Source: Nocardioides pinisoli (GTDB lineage: Bacteria; Actinomycetota; Actinomycetes; Propionibacteriales; Nocardioidaceae). Taken from it: a DNA stretch of 64,000 bases. The notes below the pieces were generated by a model that had not been told where the DNA came from, did not search any database, and saw only the letters and a program-made list of their open reading frames with translations. The stretch lies in contig NZ_JANARS010000005.1 in assembly GCF_024199985.1 (NCBI RefSeq), positions 124,001 through 188,000 of the forward strand. Reading direction: 5' to 3'. This document shows positions 53,642-61,245 of the stretch, piece after piece (the stretch's first letter is position 1; every line of letters starts with the position of its first letter). The position numbers were made by a program, and so were the translations under genes.

Positions 53642-55174
53642 ATGGACTGGCTTCTGAGCGCGGCGCAATTCGTCGTCAACGAGGTCCTCAGCGTCCCGGC
53701 CTTCCTCATCGGCATCATCACCGCCGTGGGGCTCGCGGCGCTCCGTCGCCCGGTCGGGCAGGTCGTCGGCAGCGCCCTGAAGGCCACCCTCGGGTTCCTC
53801 CTGATCGGCGCCGGCGCCACCCTGGTCGTGGCCTCGCTCGCCCCACTGGGGGTGATGATCCAGGGTGCGACCGGAGCGCAGGGCGTCGTGCCGACCAACG
53901 AGGCGATCGCCGGCATCGCCCAGGCTGAGTACGGCGCGCAGGTGTCGTGGCTGATGATCCTCGGGTTCGCGGTGAGCCTCGTGCTCGCCCGGTTCACGCC
54001 GTTGCGCTACGTCTTCCTCACCGGTCACCACATGCTCTTCATGGCGACCCTGCTCACCATCGTCCTCGCCTCCGCCGACTACGCCCCCGCCGTCGTCGTC
54101 GGGCTCGGCGGGCTGGTGCTCGGGATCCTCATGGTCGCGCTGCCCGCCTTCGCCCACCCGTGGACGCGCCGGATCACCGGTGACGACAGCATCGCCATCG
54201 GCCACTTCGGCACCGCGGCCTACGTCGCCGCCGGCGCGGTCGGCAGCAAGGTCGGCCGCAACAGCCGCTCGACGGAGGACCTCCGCCTGCCCGAGTCCCT
54301 GCGGTTCCTGCGCGACTCGATGGTCGCGACCGCCCTGTCGATGGTGATCATGTACGTCGTGCTGGCGGTGGCCTTCCTGGCCCGCCGCGGCGAGGAGACC
54401 GCCTTCCAGGCCTTCGAGGGAGGGGCCACCGGCGTGGGCGACTACGTGATGCAGTCGGTGACCCAGGGCCTGCAGTTCGGTGTGGCGGTCGCGGTCATCC
54501 TCTTCGGCGTCCGGACCATCCTGGCCGAGCTCGTCCCGGCCTTCCAGGGCATCGCGGCCAAGGCCGTGCCGGGGGCCATCCCGGCCCTCGACGCGCCGAT
54601 CGTGTTCCCCTACGCCCAGAACGCCGTGCTCCTGGGCTTCCTGTCGAGCTTCGCCGGCGGCCTGATCGGGCTGGCGGTGCTCTCGGTGTGGCTCAACCCC
54701 TGGCTGGGTCTGGCGCTGATCCTGCCCGGGTTGGTGCCGCACTTCTTCACCGGCGGCGCCGCCGGCGTCTACGGCAACGCATCGGGCGGACGGGTCGGCG
54801 CCGTGCTGGGCGGCTTCATCAACGGGCTGCTGATCACCTTCCTGCCGGCCCTCCTGCTGCAGGTGCTCGGCGACTTCGGGGACGCGAACACCACCTTCGG
54901 CGACACCGACTTCGGGTGGGTCGGCATCGCGACCGGCTACCCGGCGCTCCTCGGCTCACCGGGCATCGCCCTCATCGTCCTCGTCGGCGCGGGCATCCTC
55001 GGCGCCGCCGTCCTGTGGCAGAAGCGGGTGGTCGACGCCGGCTGGGACCCCGCTCCGCATCGCGAGCCCGTGGGCGGGTCCGCCGAGCCCGGGGAGACAC
55101 GCCTGCCCGAGCACGCGCTGGCCACGAAGATCGCCCCGCCTCGGGGCGCGCCGGCGCCACCCCCGCCTCTCTGA
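53642..55174 (+). CDS. PTS ascorbate-type transporter subunit IIC (UlaA/SgaT family)
   Basis: The 510-residue membrane permease has about 11 helices and matches the UlaA type: VPAFLIGIITAVGLAALRRP, GFLLIGAGATLVVASL, RYVFLTGHHMLFMATLL, VFPYAQNAVLLGFLSSFAGG and HFFTGGAAGVYGNASGG. The homologue imports L-ascorbate with phosphorylation by UlaB/UlaA. The C-terminal 45 residues are an extra soluble, proline-rich tail. AAGGAG precedes the ATG at 53642. It is the last gene of the operon and is followed by a strong terminator. Substrates other than ascorbate are possible. Confidence 0.93.
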   Translation: MDWLLSAAQFVVNEVLSVPAFLIGIITAVGLAALRRPVGQVVGSALKATLGFLLIGAGATLVVASLAPLGVMIQGATGAQGVVPTNEAIAGIAQAEYGAQVSWLMILGFAVSLVLARFTPLRYVFLTGHHMLFMATLLTIVLASADYAPAVVVGLGGLVLGILMVALPAFAHPWTRRITGDDSIAIGHFGTAAYVAAGAVGSKVGRNSRSTEDLRLPESLRFLRDSMVATALSMVIMYVVLAVAFLARRGEETAFQAFEGGATGVGDYVMQSVTQGLQFGVAVAVILFGVRTILAELVPAFQGIAAKAVPGAIPALDAPIVFPYAQNAVLLGFLSSFAGGLIGLAVLSVWLNPWLGLALILPGLVPHFFTGGAAGVYGNASGGRVGAVLGGFINGLLITFLPALLLQVLGDFGDANTTFGDTDFGWVGIATGYPALLGSPGIALIVLVGAGILGAAVLWQKRVVDAGWDPAPHREPVGGSAEPGETRLPEHALATKIAPPRGAPAPPPPL

Positions 55175-55189
55175 GGTCCCGGGCGACGG

Positions 55190-55223
55190 ACGAAGGGCCG
55201 GTCCTGGCGGACCGGCCCTTCGT
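55190..55223. terminator. Terminator between the PTS operon and the GPGG gene
   Basis: ACGAAGGGCCGGTCC pairs perfectly (15 bp) with GGACCGGCCCTTCGT across a 4-nt loop. It lies between two convergent genes (55174 and 55248) and can serve both. Confidence 0.85.
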
Positions 55224-55247
55224 CGTACTTCCTCCCGCAGGGTGCTG

Positions 55248-55391
55248 CTACGTGAACAGGCTGACTCCGCCGGGGCCGACGAGCAGCCCGACGATGATGA
55301 GCACGATGCCCCAGAGCATCTGACCCCTGATCAACGAGACAATGCCGGACACCACGAGGATGACGGCGAGGATCCACAGCAGAAATGCCAT
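55248..55391 (-). CDS. GPGG-motif small membrane protein
   Basis: The 47-residue protein starts MAFLLWILAVILVVSGIVSL and has a second helix (MLWGIVLIIVGLLV) ending in the conserved GPGGVSLF motif. This matches the actinobacterial GPGG-motif small membrane protein family, whose role is unknown. The ATG at 55391 is preceded by AAGGGAG at 7 nt. It shares the terminator at 55190-55223 with the PTS operon. Confidence 0.85.
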   Translation of the reverse strand: MAFLLWILAVILVVSGIVSLIRGQMLWGIVLIIVGLLVGPGGVSLFT

Positions 55392-55478
55392 TGCATGCTC
55401 CCTTCGGTTGAACCCTCAACGTAGCCTTCACGGTTGCCGAGCGACACCGAGCCACACCCGGATGGGCGTGTCGTCGGC

Positions 55479-57464
55479 TCAGGCCGGGCCCTCCTCGCGC
55501 AGCCGCGGAGGCGTGAAGTTCTCCGGCTTGATGCCGGTCTTGTCCGCGTAGAACCCCCGCACGAGGTCCATGTCGGCCTGCACGTCACCCGTGGGTCGGA
55601 ACGTGGGTCCCCAGCCGACCGTGCGCGACGGGGCGTCGATGAAGGCGAGGGTGATCGGCAGGCCGGTCTGCTGGGCGATCCGGTAGAAGCCCGACTTCCA
55701 GTGCGTCCCCCGCGAGCGGGTCCCCTCCGCAGCGAGGCCGATGAGCCACGGGGCGTCGCCCTCGGACTCGGCCAGCAGCTCCTTGATCGTGCCGCCGGGG
55801 TTCCTGCGGTCCAGCTCCACCGCTCCCGTGCGACGCAGCAGCCACCCCAGAGGGCCGACGAAGAGCTCCTTCTTGACCAGCAGCCGGATGGTGATGCCGT
55901 AGGTCCAGGCCAGCAGGATCGTCAGGACCCAGTCCCAGTTGGAGGTGTGCGGCGCACCGACCAGGACGCCGCGCTGCGGCACGTCGCCGACGGTCCGCCA
56001 CCGGGCCGCACCGAGCAGGACGCGCGCGATCGTGGGCCGCACTCCCCTGCTGCGCGGCGCCGGCACGGGCGCGGCGGGGTCGGCCGCGGCGCTGCGGGTC
56101 TCCGCGCGCGCTCGACCGGCCCTGCGCTCGCGATCGAGGTCCCACAGGTAGTGGTCGAAGTCGACCTCCATGGTGTGGCGCGGCGAGGCGTAGAACTGCT
56201 TCTTGTCCCGGCGGTGCTCGGCCGCCATCTGGCGTCGTACGACGTCGTCCGCGGGCGGCACGTAGCGACCGGCGAGCGTGTCGGCCACCCACGCCGACTG
56301 CGCCTCGGCGATCGGCATCACCGCACCGATGGCCTGCACGAGGCCGATGAAGTAGAGGCCGGGGAGGTCGGGGTGGACGGTGCGCTTCCACAGGGGCAGC
56401 TCGTTGTCCTCCGCGGAGACGAGGCCGGGAGCGAGGAACGGGAACGTCACCCGGTAGCCGGTGGCCCACACGATCAGGTCCGCCGGTGCGGTCGTGCCGT
56501 CGACGAAGACGACCCGGTCGCCGTCGAGGCGCTCGATGCCGGGCCGCGCGGTCACGGCGCCCGCGGCGAGGCGCTCGCGTATCTGGTCGGACTGGACGGG
56601 GTGCGACTGCCCCGGCTTGTGGGTCGGCGCCGGCAGCCCGTACTTCGTCATGCTGCCGGCGTAGGTCGCGCCGATCCGCAGCCGAGCGGCGGTCACCCAC
56701 CAGGGCATCCACCCCGGCAGGGCGACCTGGTCGCTCGGCTTGCCGAGGAGGAACTTGCGCAGCACCCACTCGCTGCGGCGCACGGACCACGTCGTCGTGC
56801 GCGCGCGGAACGAGGACTCGACCGCGATGTCCATCGCCGAGTTGCCGGCACCCACCACCACGACGTCGCGACCGTCGAGCTGCTCGCCCGAGCGGTAGTC
56901 GTGGGAGTGCATCTGCTCGCCGTCGAAGGTGCCGGGGTACGCCGGCTCGGGCCAGCGCGGGTCCCAGTGGTGGCCGTTGGCCACGAGGACCGCGTCGTAG
57001 GTGCGGGTCTCGGTGCCGTGCGGCCCGGTCATCCGCACGTCCCAGCGGCCATCGGCCGACCGCGACACGTCCTCGACCGTCGTGTCGAAGGTGATGGCGT
57101 CGCGGAACCCGAAGTGGTCGACGTACTGCTCGAAGTAGGCGTGCACCTGGTCGTGCCGCGCGTAGGGCGGGTAGTCGGCGGGCATCGGGAAGTCGGAGAA
57201 CGCCATCCGCGGGCACGAGGTGTTGATCTCGAGCGTGTCGTAGCAGGCCGACTGCCCGTTGGAGTTGTCGAGGACCCAGGTCCCGCCGATGTCGCTGCCC
57301 ATCTCGAAGCAGTCGAACCCGATCCCGGCCATGTGGAGCTGCTTGGCCGCGGCGATGCCCGAGGAGCCGGCGCCGATCACGCAGGCGCGTGGCAACGACT
57401 CGTCGACGGGCACCGGGGAGGTCACCGCCGGAGCACGGTGGGACTGCTTGACGAGGTAGGCCAT
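55479..57464 (-). CDS. Fusion of a flavin-containing monooxygenase and a PlsC-like acyltransferase
   Basis: The 661-residue protein joins two enzymes. Residues 1-450 are a flavin monooxygenase: FAD fold VIGAGSSGIAAAKQL (about 29), the FMO motif FDGEQMHSHDY and NADPH fold VVVVGAGNSAMDIAVE (about 200). Residues about 480-640 are a lysophosphatidate-type acyltransferase, with HTSNWDW (H-x4-D catalytic motif), ELDRRNP and AEGTRSRG. An Ala/Pro linker joins the halves. The combination suggests an N- or S-oxidised amine lipid or other acylated product, but that is inference. The ATG at 57464 lies 6 nt after TAGGCT (57471-57476). Confidence 0.9.
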   Translation of the reverse strand: MAYLVKQSHRAPAVTSPVPVDESLPRACVIGAGSSGIAAAKQLHMAGIGFDCFEMGSDIGGTWVLDNSNGQSACYDTLEINTSCPRMAFSDFPMPADYPPYARHDQVHAYFEQYVDHFGFRDAITFDTTVEDVSRSADGRWDVRMTGPHGTETRTYDAVLVANGHHWDPRWPEPAYPGTFDGEQMHSHDYRSGEQLDGRDVVVVGAGNSAMDIAVESSFRARTTTWSVRRSEWVLRKFLLGKPSDQVALPGWMPWWVTAARLRIGATYAGSMTKYGLPAPTHKPGQSHPVQSDQIRERLAAGAVTARPGIERLDGDRVVFVDGTTAPADLIVWATGYRVTFPFLAPGLVSAEDNELPLWKRTVHPDLPGLYFIGLVQAIGAVMPIAEAQSAWVADTLAGRYVPPADDVVRRQMAAEHRRDKKQFYASPRHTMEVDFDHYLWDLDRERRAGRARAETRSAAADPAAPVPAPRSRGVRPTIARVLLGAARWRTVGDVPQRGVLVGAPHTSNWDWVLTILLAWTYGITIRLLVKKELFVGPLGWLLRRTGAVELDRRNPGGTIKELLAESEGDAPWLIGLAAEGTRSRGTHWKSGFYRIAQQTGLPITLAFIDAPSRTVGWGPTFRPTGDVQADMDLVRGFYADKTGIKPENFTPPRLREEGPA

Positions 57465-57497
57465 GGGCGAAGCCTAGGACCGGCCTCCGCGGCAGGA

Positions 57498-57839
57498 TCA
57501 GAGGTAGAGACCGGTGGAGCCGCCCTCGAGCCGCTCGGCGGCGACGGCGTGCACGTCACGCTCGCGCATGACGACGTAGACCTCGCCGTGGACCTCGACC
57601 TCGGCCTTGTCCTCGGGATCGAAGAGCACCCGGTCGCCGACCTCCACCGCGCGGGCGTGGGGGCCGACCGCGATGACCCGCGACCAGGCCAGGCGGCGCG
57701 CGCCCATGGCCGCGGTCGCGGGGATGACGATGCCGCCGGTGGAGCGCCGCTCCCCGGCCTCCTTGTCGACCTCGACGAGCAGGCGGTCGTGCAGCATCTT
57801 GATGGGAGCGGCCTTCGGGTCACCGCCCCCGCTCGCCAT
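57498..57839 (-). CDS. GroES-like co-chaperonin domain protein
   Basis: The 113-residue protein has the GroES fold: MLHDRLLVEVDKEAGERRST, GGIVIPATA, SRVIAVGPHARAVEVGDRVLFDPED and VYVVMRERDVHAV. It has a 15-residue N-terminal extension and a C-terminal GGSTGLYL tail, so it is a divergent paralogue rather than the groESL-operon co-chaperonin; no groEL is adjacent. It starts 17 nt after the DUF3618 gene and may be cotranscribed with it. Its client is unknown. Confidence 0.85.
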   Translation of the reverse strand: MASGGGDPKAAPIKMLHDRLLVEVDKEAGERRSTGGIVIPATAAMGARRLAWSRVIAVGPHARAVEVGDRVLFDPEDKAEVEVHGEVYVVMRERDVHAVAAERLEGGSTGLYL

Positions 57840-57856
57840 GCTGCCGGCGGACGCGC

Positions 57857-58105
57857 TCAGCTCGCGACCCTGCGGACGATGGCGAAGAGCACGACCACCC
57901 CGACGACGGCGCCGGCCGCCTTGAGGATGTTGTCGGTGCGCGGGGCACCCGTGTCGAGCTCGACGAAGTGGGACTTCACGGTCGTCACCTGCCGACCGAT
58001 GATCGTCTTGGGGTGGGCGCGGTAGGCGAGCTGGTCGATCGTCGAGGCGAGCCGCTGGCGGGTCTCCTCGATGTCGCGCTCGAGCGCGCTCATGTCCTGG
58101 GTCAC
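57857..58105 (-). CDS. DUF3618 family membrane protein
   Basis: The 82-residue protein matches DUF3618: ALERDIEETRQRLASTIDQL, then AHPKTIIGRQ, and a C-terminal transmembrane helix (AAGAVVGVVVLFAIVRRV). The family is common in actinobacteria and its role is unknown. The GTG at 58105 overlaps the stop of the upstream cbiO gene by 4 nt (GTGA), so it is translationally coupled to the metal transporter. The GroES-like gene follows. Confidence 0.88.
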   Translation of the reverse strand: MTQDMSALERDIEETRQRLASTIDQLAYRAHPKTIIGRQVTTVKSHFVELDTGAPRTDNILKAAGAVVGVVVLFAIVRRVAS

Positions 58106-58857
58106 CCGGGAAGGCTATCAATGCGCCGTGGGTCGAACCCCCAGGGCAGCTCGAGCCTGTGGGCGGCCATCAGCTCGTCGTCGGTGAGGACGTCGAAGGT
58201 GGGCCGGTCGGCGACCACGACCCCCTCGCTCAGCACGACGCTGCGTGGGCAGAGCTCGAGCGCGTAGGGCAGGTCGTGGGTGACCATCAGCACGGTCACG
58301 TCGAGGCTGCGCAGGATGTCGGCGAGCTCGCGGCGCGACGCCGGGTCGAGGTTGGACGACGGCTCGTCGAGCACCAGGATCTCGGGCTCCATCGCCAGCA
58401 CGGTGGCGACCGCCACCCGGCGCCGCTGGCCGTAGGAGAGGTGGTGCGGCGGCCGGTCGACGAAGTCGGCCATCCCGACCCGGTCGAGCGCGTCCATCAC
58501 GCGCCGCTCCAGGACCGCACCCTTGAGGCCGAGGTTGGCAGGGCCGAAGGCGACGTCCTGGCGGACCGTGCCGAGGAAGAGCTGGTCGTCGGGGTCCTGG
58601 AAGACGATCCCGACGCGGCGGCGGATCTCCTTGAGGTGCTCCTTGACGACGGGGAGCCCGCTCACCGAGACCGACCCACGGCCCGCGGCCAGGATGCCGT
58701 TGAGGTGGAGCACGAGGGTCGTCTTGCCGGCGCCGTTGGGGCCGAGCAGCGCGACCCGCTCGCCGCGGTGCACGTGGAGGTCGACCCCGAAGAGGGCCTG
58801 GTGGCCGTCGGGGTAGGCGAACGCGAGTCCCTGGACGTCCAGGACGGGGGTCGTCAC
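58102..58857 (-). CDS. cbiO: ECF transporter ATP-binding protein CbiO/NikO
   Basis: The 251-residue ATPase has Walker A GPNGAGKTT (about 39-47), the Q-loop VFQDPDDQLF typical of ECF/CbiO ATPases, signature LSYGQRRRVAVA (LSGGQ changed to LSYGQ), Walker B ILVLDEPSSNLD and the switch His in MVTHD. It energises the cobalt/nickel ECF transporter. The GTG at 58857 overlaps the cbiQ stop (GTGA). It lies in the operon cbiM, PDGLE gene, cbiQ, cbiO. Confidence 0.94.
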   Translation of the reverse strand: MTTPVLDVQGLAFAYPDGHQALFGVDLHVHRGERVALLGPNGAGKTTLVLHLNGILAAGRGSVSVSGLPVVKEHLKEIRRRVGIVFQDPDDQLFLGTVRQDVAFGPANLGLKGAVLERRVMDALDRVGMADFVDRPPHHLSYGQRRRVAVATVLAMEPEILVLDEPSSNLDPASRRELADILRSLDVTVLMVTHDLPYALELCPRSVVLSEGVVVADRPTFDVLTDDELMAAHRLELPWGFDPRRIDSLPG

Positions 58858-59534
58858 GATCCGTCCGCCTGCGGGAGCCTGCCGTCGTAGCCCCGCGCGA
58901 GCATCGCGAGGTGCACGCGCTCGCCGCGCTCGTAGGACCGGATGAAGAGGGCACCGAGGGAGCGTGCGAGCACCGGCCAGTGCCGCGGGGAGCGGGGGTC
59001 GCACCCGCGCGAGCGCAGCGCCGTCATCATCCGGCCGAGCTCGGCGGTGACCACGTCGAGGTAGCGGACCATGAAGCCCATGATCTGCACGACCAGGTCG
59101 GGCGCCCGCAGCCGCTGGAGCCCGCGGAGCAGGTCCTGCGGCTCGGTGGTGGCGGCCAGGGTGAGCGAGGCGAGGACGCCGATGGTGCCCTTGACCAGCA
59201 GCGCGACGCCGGCGACGAGACCGGGCTCGGAGACGCTGACGCCCAGCACCTCGGTCCGCGGCCCATGGGCGATGAAGGGCATCAGCACCGCGAAGACGAC
59301 GAACGGCAGCTCGACGACCATGCGCGGCAGCAGGTAGCGCAGCGGCACCCGCGAGAGCGCGACGACGCCCAGCAGGACGGCCGCCTCGAGGGCGAACACG
59401 GCGTAGGCCTGGCGGGGGGTCGCGACGACCACGAGCATGAAGCCGAGCAGGGCGAGGACCTTGAGGTGCGCAGGCGCGCGGTGCACCGGGCTGTGCCCGT
59501 GGAAATGCAGCCGGTGCCCGTGCCCGGCGCCCAT
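58854..59534 (-). CDS. cbiQ: ECF transporter transmembrane subunit CbiQ/NikQ
   Basis: The 226-residue T-component has about five transmembrane helices and the two coupling motifs (TTEPQDLLRGLQRLRAP and the C-terminal ALRSRGCDPRS). The N-terminus is unusually histidine-rich (GHGHRLHFHGHSPVHRAPAH), which may collect metal at the membrane. It partners CbiM and CbiO. Its start shares one base with the stop of the PDGLE gene. The overlaps at both ends mark it as an internal operon gene. Confidence 0.93.
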   Translation of the reverse strand: MGAGHGHRLHFHGHSPVHRAPAHLKVLALLGFMLVVVATPRQAYAVFALEAAVLLGVVALSRVPLRYLLPRMVVELPFVVFAVLMPFIAHGPRTEVLGVSVSEPGLVAGVALLVKGTIGVLASLTLAATTEPQDLLRGLQRLRAPDLVVQIMGFMVRYLDVVTAELGRMMTALRSRGCDPRSPRHWPVLARSLGALFIRSYERGERVHLAMLARGYDGRLPQADGS

Positions 59535-59887
59535 CAGGCCTCCGACTGGTGGGCGTGGCGGTCGGCGTCGTGCCCGTCGCCATGGTCGACGTCGTGCGGC
59601 TCGCGGCGTCGTACGAGCCAGAACAGGCCGGTGCTGAGCAGCAGCATCACGACCACGCCGATCACGCCGGCCAGGCCGCCGCTGATCCGGGCGTCGTCGA
59701 CGCCCGAGGTCTGGTAGTCGGCCAGCGGGCTGTCGGCCGTGGCCGAGTCCTCGGCGGAGTCGATGAAGCCGGTCTGCTCGGCGACGTACTCGAGGCCGTC
59801 GGGGTGAGAGCTGGCGTAGTAGCTGGCGACACCGGCGACGAGCAGGGTCACGACGAGCGCGACGGCGAAGAACCGGCGGGTGCTCAT
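59534..59887 (-). CDS. PDGLE domain protein, NikN/CbiN-like
   Basis: The 117-residue protein has two transmembrane helices (about 8-25 and 71-92) around an extracytoplasmic PDGLE motif (SSHPDGLEYVAEQTGF). It ends in a cytoplasmic histidine-rich tail (DVDHGDGHDADRHAHQ). This is the small accessory subunit often found with CbiM in nickel ECF transporters. The ATG at 59887 overlaps the cbiM stop (ATGA). The His tail and the His-rich CbiQ N-terminus may together buffer metal. Confidence 0.88.
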   Translation of the reverse strand: MSTRRFFAVALVVTLLVAGVASYYASSHPDGLEYVAEQTGFIDSAEDSATADSPLADYQTSGVDDARISGGLAGVIGVVVMLLLSTGLFWLVRRREPHDVDHGDGHDADRHAHQSEA

Positions 59888-60573
59888 CGGACGAGTCCCG
59901 GCCGGAGCTCGAGATCGCGCTCCTCGAGGAGCGGACGGGCGCCGTGGACGAGGTCGGGGCGCGTCGCGACGACGCTCCCGACGACCAGGCCGGTGACGAC
60001 CGCCTCGCCGACGCCGATCACGACGTGCCAGCCCAGCATCGCGGTCAAGACGGCACCGAGGTCGACCGAGACGTTGCCGCCGACCGAGAACAGCGCGGTG
60101 AAGACCAGGGCGGCCACTGGGACGCTGACGAAGCCGCCGACCGCGGCAGCGGGCGCGACCATGGAGACCCGCTTGGGCAGCACCCGGCGCAGGAGGACGA
60201 AGACCGCCCAGCCCACGACGACGGTCACGATGCCGATGAGGGTGATGTTGGTGCCGAGCGCCGTGATGCCCCCATCGGCCATCAGCAGGGCCTGCACGAC
60301 GAGCACCACCGACAGGCAGAGCACGGCGGTCCACGGCCCCACCAGGACGGCGGCCAGCGCGCCGCCCATCAGGTGTCCGCTGGTGCCCGCGCCCACGGGG
60401 AAGTTCATCATCTGGGCGGCGAACACGAAGGTCGCGACCAGCCCGGCCCTCGGCGCCGTACGGTCGTCGAGCTCGCGACGTGCCCCGCGCAGGGACAGGG
60501 CGACCGCGGCCACGGCCACCGCCCCGGTCGCCAGCGACGTGGGGGCGTCGAGGAAGCCGTCGGGCACGTGCAC
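59884..60573 (-). CDS. cbiM: ECF transporter substrate-binding subunit CbiM/NikM
   Basis: The 229-residue S-component begins with the invariant MHVPDGFLD, whose His2 binds the metal. The GTG at 60573 is therefore the correct start, although the frame is open to 61167. About seven helices follow, with AAQMMNFPVGAGTSGHLMGG (metal-binding His region) and GWHVVIGVGEAVVTG. The family imports cobalt or nickel; the Nur-type box at 60668-60684 and the PDGLE partner favour nickel. GCAGGAGC is the ribosome site. It heads the operon. Confidence 0.94.
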   Translation of the reverse strand: MHVPDGFLDAPTSLATGAVAVAAVALSLRGARRELDDRTAPRAGLVATFVFAAQMMNFPVGAGTSGHLMGGALAAVLVGPWTAVLCLSVVLVVQALLMADGGITALGTNITLIGIVTVVVGWAVFVLLRRVLPKRVSMVAPAAAVGGFVSVPVAALVFTALFSVGGNVSVDLGAVLTAMLGWHVVIGVGEAVVTGLVVGSVVATRPDLVHGARPLLEERDLELRPGLVR

Positions 60574-60667
60574 GTGGTCGCTCCTGCTCGCGGGGTGGGT
60601 GGGACTGGTTGGATGTCTGGTGGCCGGCACGGATCCCCCGATGCCGGGCCGGCACACCTCGACCTTA

Positions 60668-60684
60668 TTGCACATCTGTTGCAA
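60668..60684. promoter_or_regulatory. Nur-type (nickel Fur) box upstream of cbiM
   Basis: TTGCAC-ATCTG-TTGCAA fits the Nur consensus TTGCAA-N5-TTGCAA at 11 of 12 positions. It lies between the divergent cbiM (60573) and bcp (60733) genes. A TAAGGT -10 candidate for cbiM (60662-60667) directly abuts it, so binding of nickel-loaded Nur should block transcription. No nur gene is in the window. Confidence 0.7.
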
Positions 60685-60732
60685 CAACCAGCCGGACCGC
60701 CGTGTCCGGACCGACCGCGCACAGGAGACCGC

Positions 60733-61203
60733 ATGTCCGACCGCCTCGCCGCCGGCGACACCGCCCCCGACTTCACCCTGACCACCGACACCGGGGAGCA
60801 GGTCTCGCTGGCCGACCTCCGCGGCAGGAAGGTGATCCTCTACTTCTACCCCGCGGCGATGACCCCCGGCTGCACCAAGCAGGCCTGCGACTTCTCCGAG
60901 TCGCTCGACTCGCTGCGCGGCGCGGGCTACGAGGTGCTCGGCGTCTCGAAGGACAAGCCGGCCAAGCTCGCGAAGTTCCGCGAGCGCGACGCCCTCACCC
61001 TCACGCTGCTGTCCGACGAGGACCTGGCCGTGCACCGGGCCTACGGCGCCTACGGCACCAAGAAGCTCTACGGCAAGGAGGTCGAGGGCGTGATCCGCTC
61101 GACCTTCGTGATCGACGAGGAGGGCGCCGTCGAGCTCGCCCAGTACAACGTCAAGGCCACCGGCCACGTCGCCAAGCTGCGCAAGGACCTGGGCCTCGCC
61201 TGA
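60733..61203 (+). CDS. bcp: Thioredoxin-dependent thiol peroxidase (Bcp/PrxQ)
   Basis: The 156-residue peroxiredoxin reduces hydroperoxides. The peroxidatic Cys47 (MTPGCTKQAC) and resolving Cys52 have the PrxQ-type five-residue spacing. PDFTL, FYPAAMTPGC, SKDKPAKLAKF and STFVIDEEG match the family. The ATG at 60733 follows CAGGAGA. It is divergent from the nickel transporter operon and the Nur-type box lies between, so a joint response is conceivable. Confidence 0.95.
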   Translation: MSDRLAAGDTAPDFTLTTDTGEQVSLADLRGRKVILYFYPAAMTPGCTKQACDFSESLDSLRGAGYEVLGVSKDKPAKLAKFRERDALTLTLLSDEDLAVHRAYGAYGTKKLYGKEVEGVIRSTFVIDEEGAVELAQYNVKATGHVAKLRKDLGLA

Positions 61204-61245
61204 GCCGTACGCCGCGCTGTCGGTGGCCGCTCATAGTGTCCCGGC

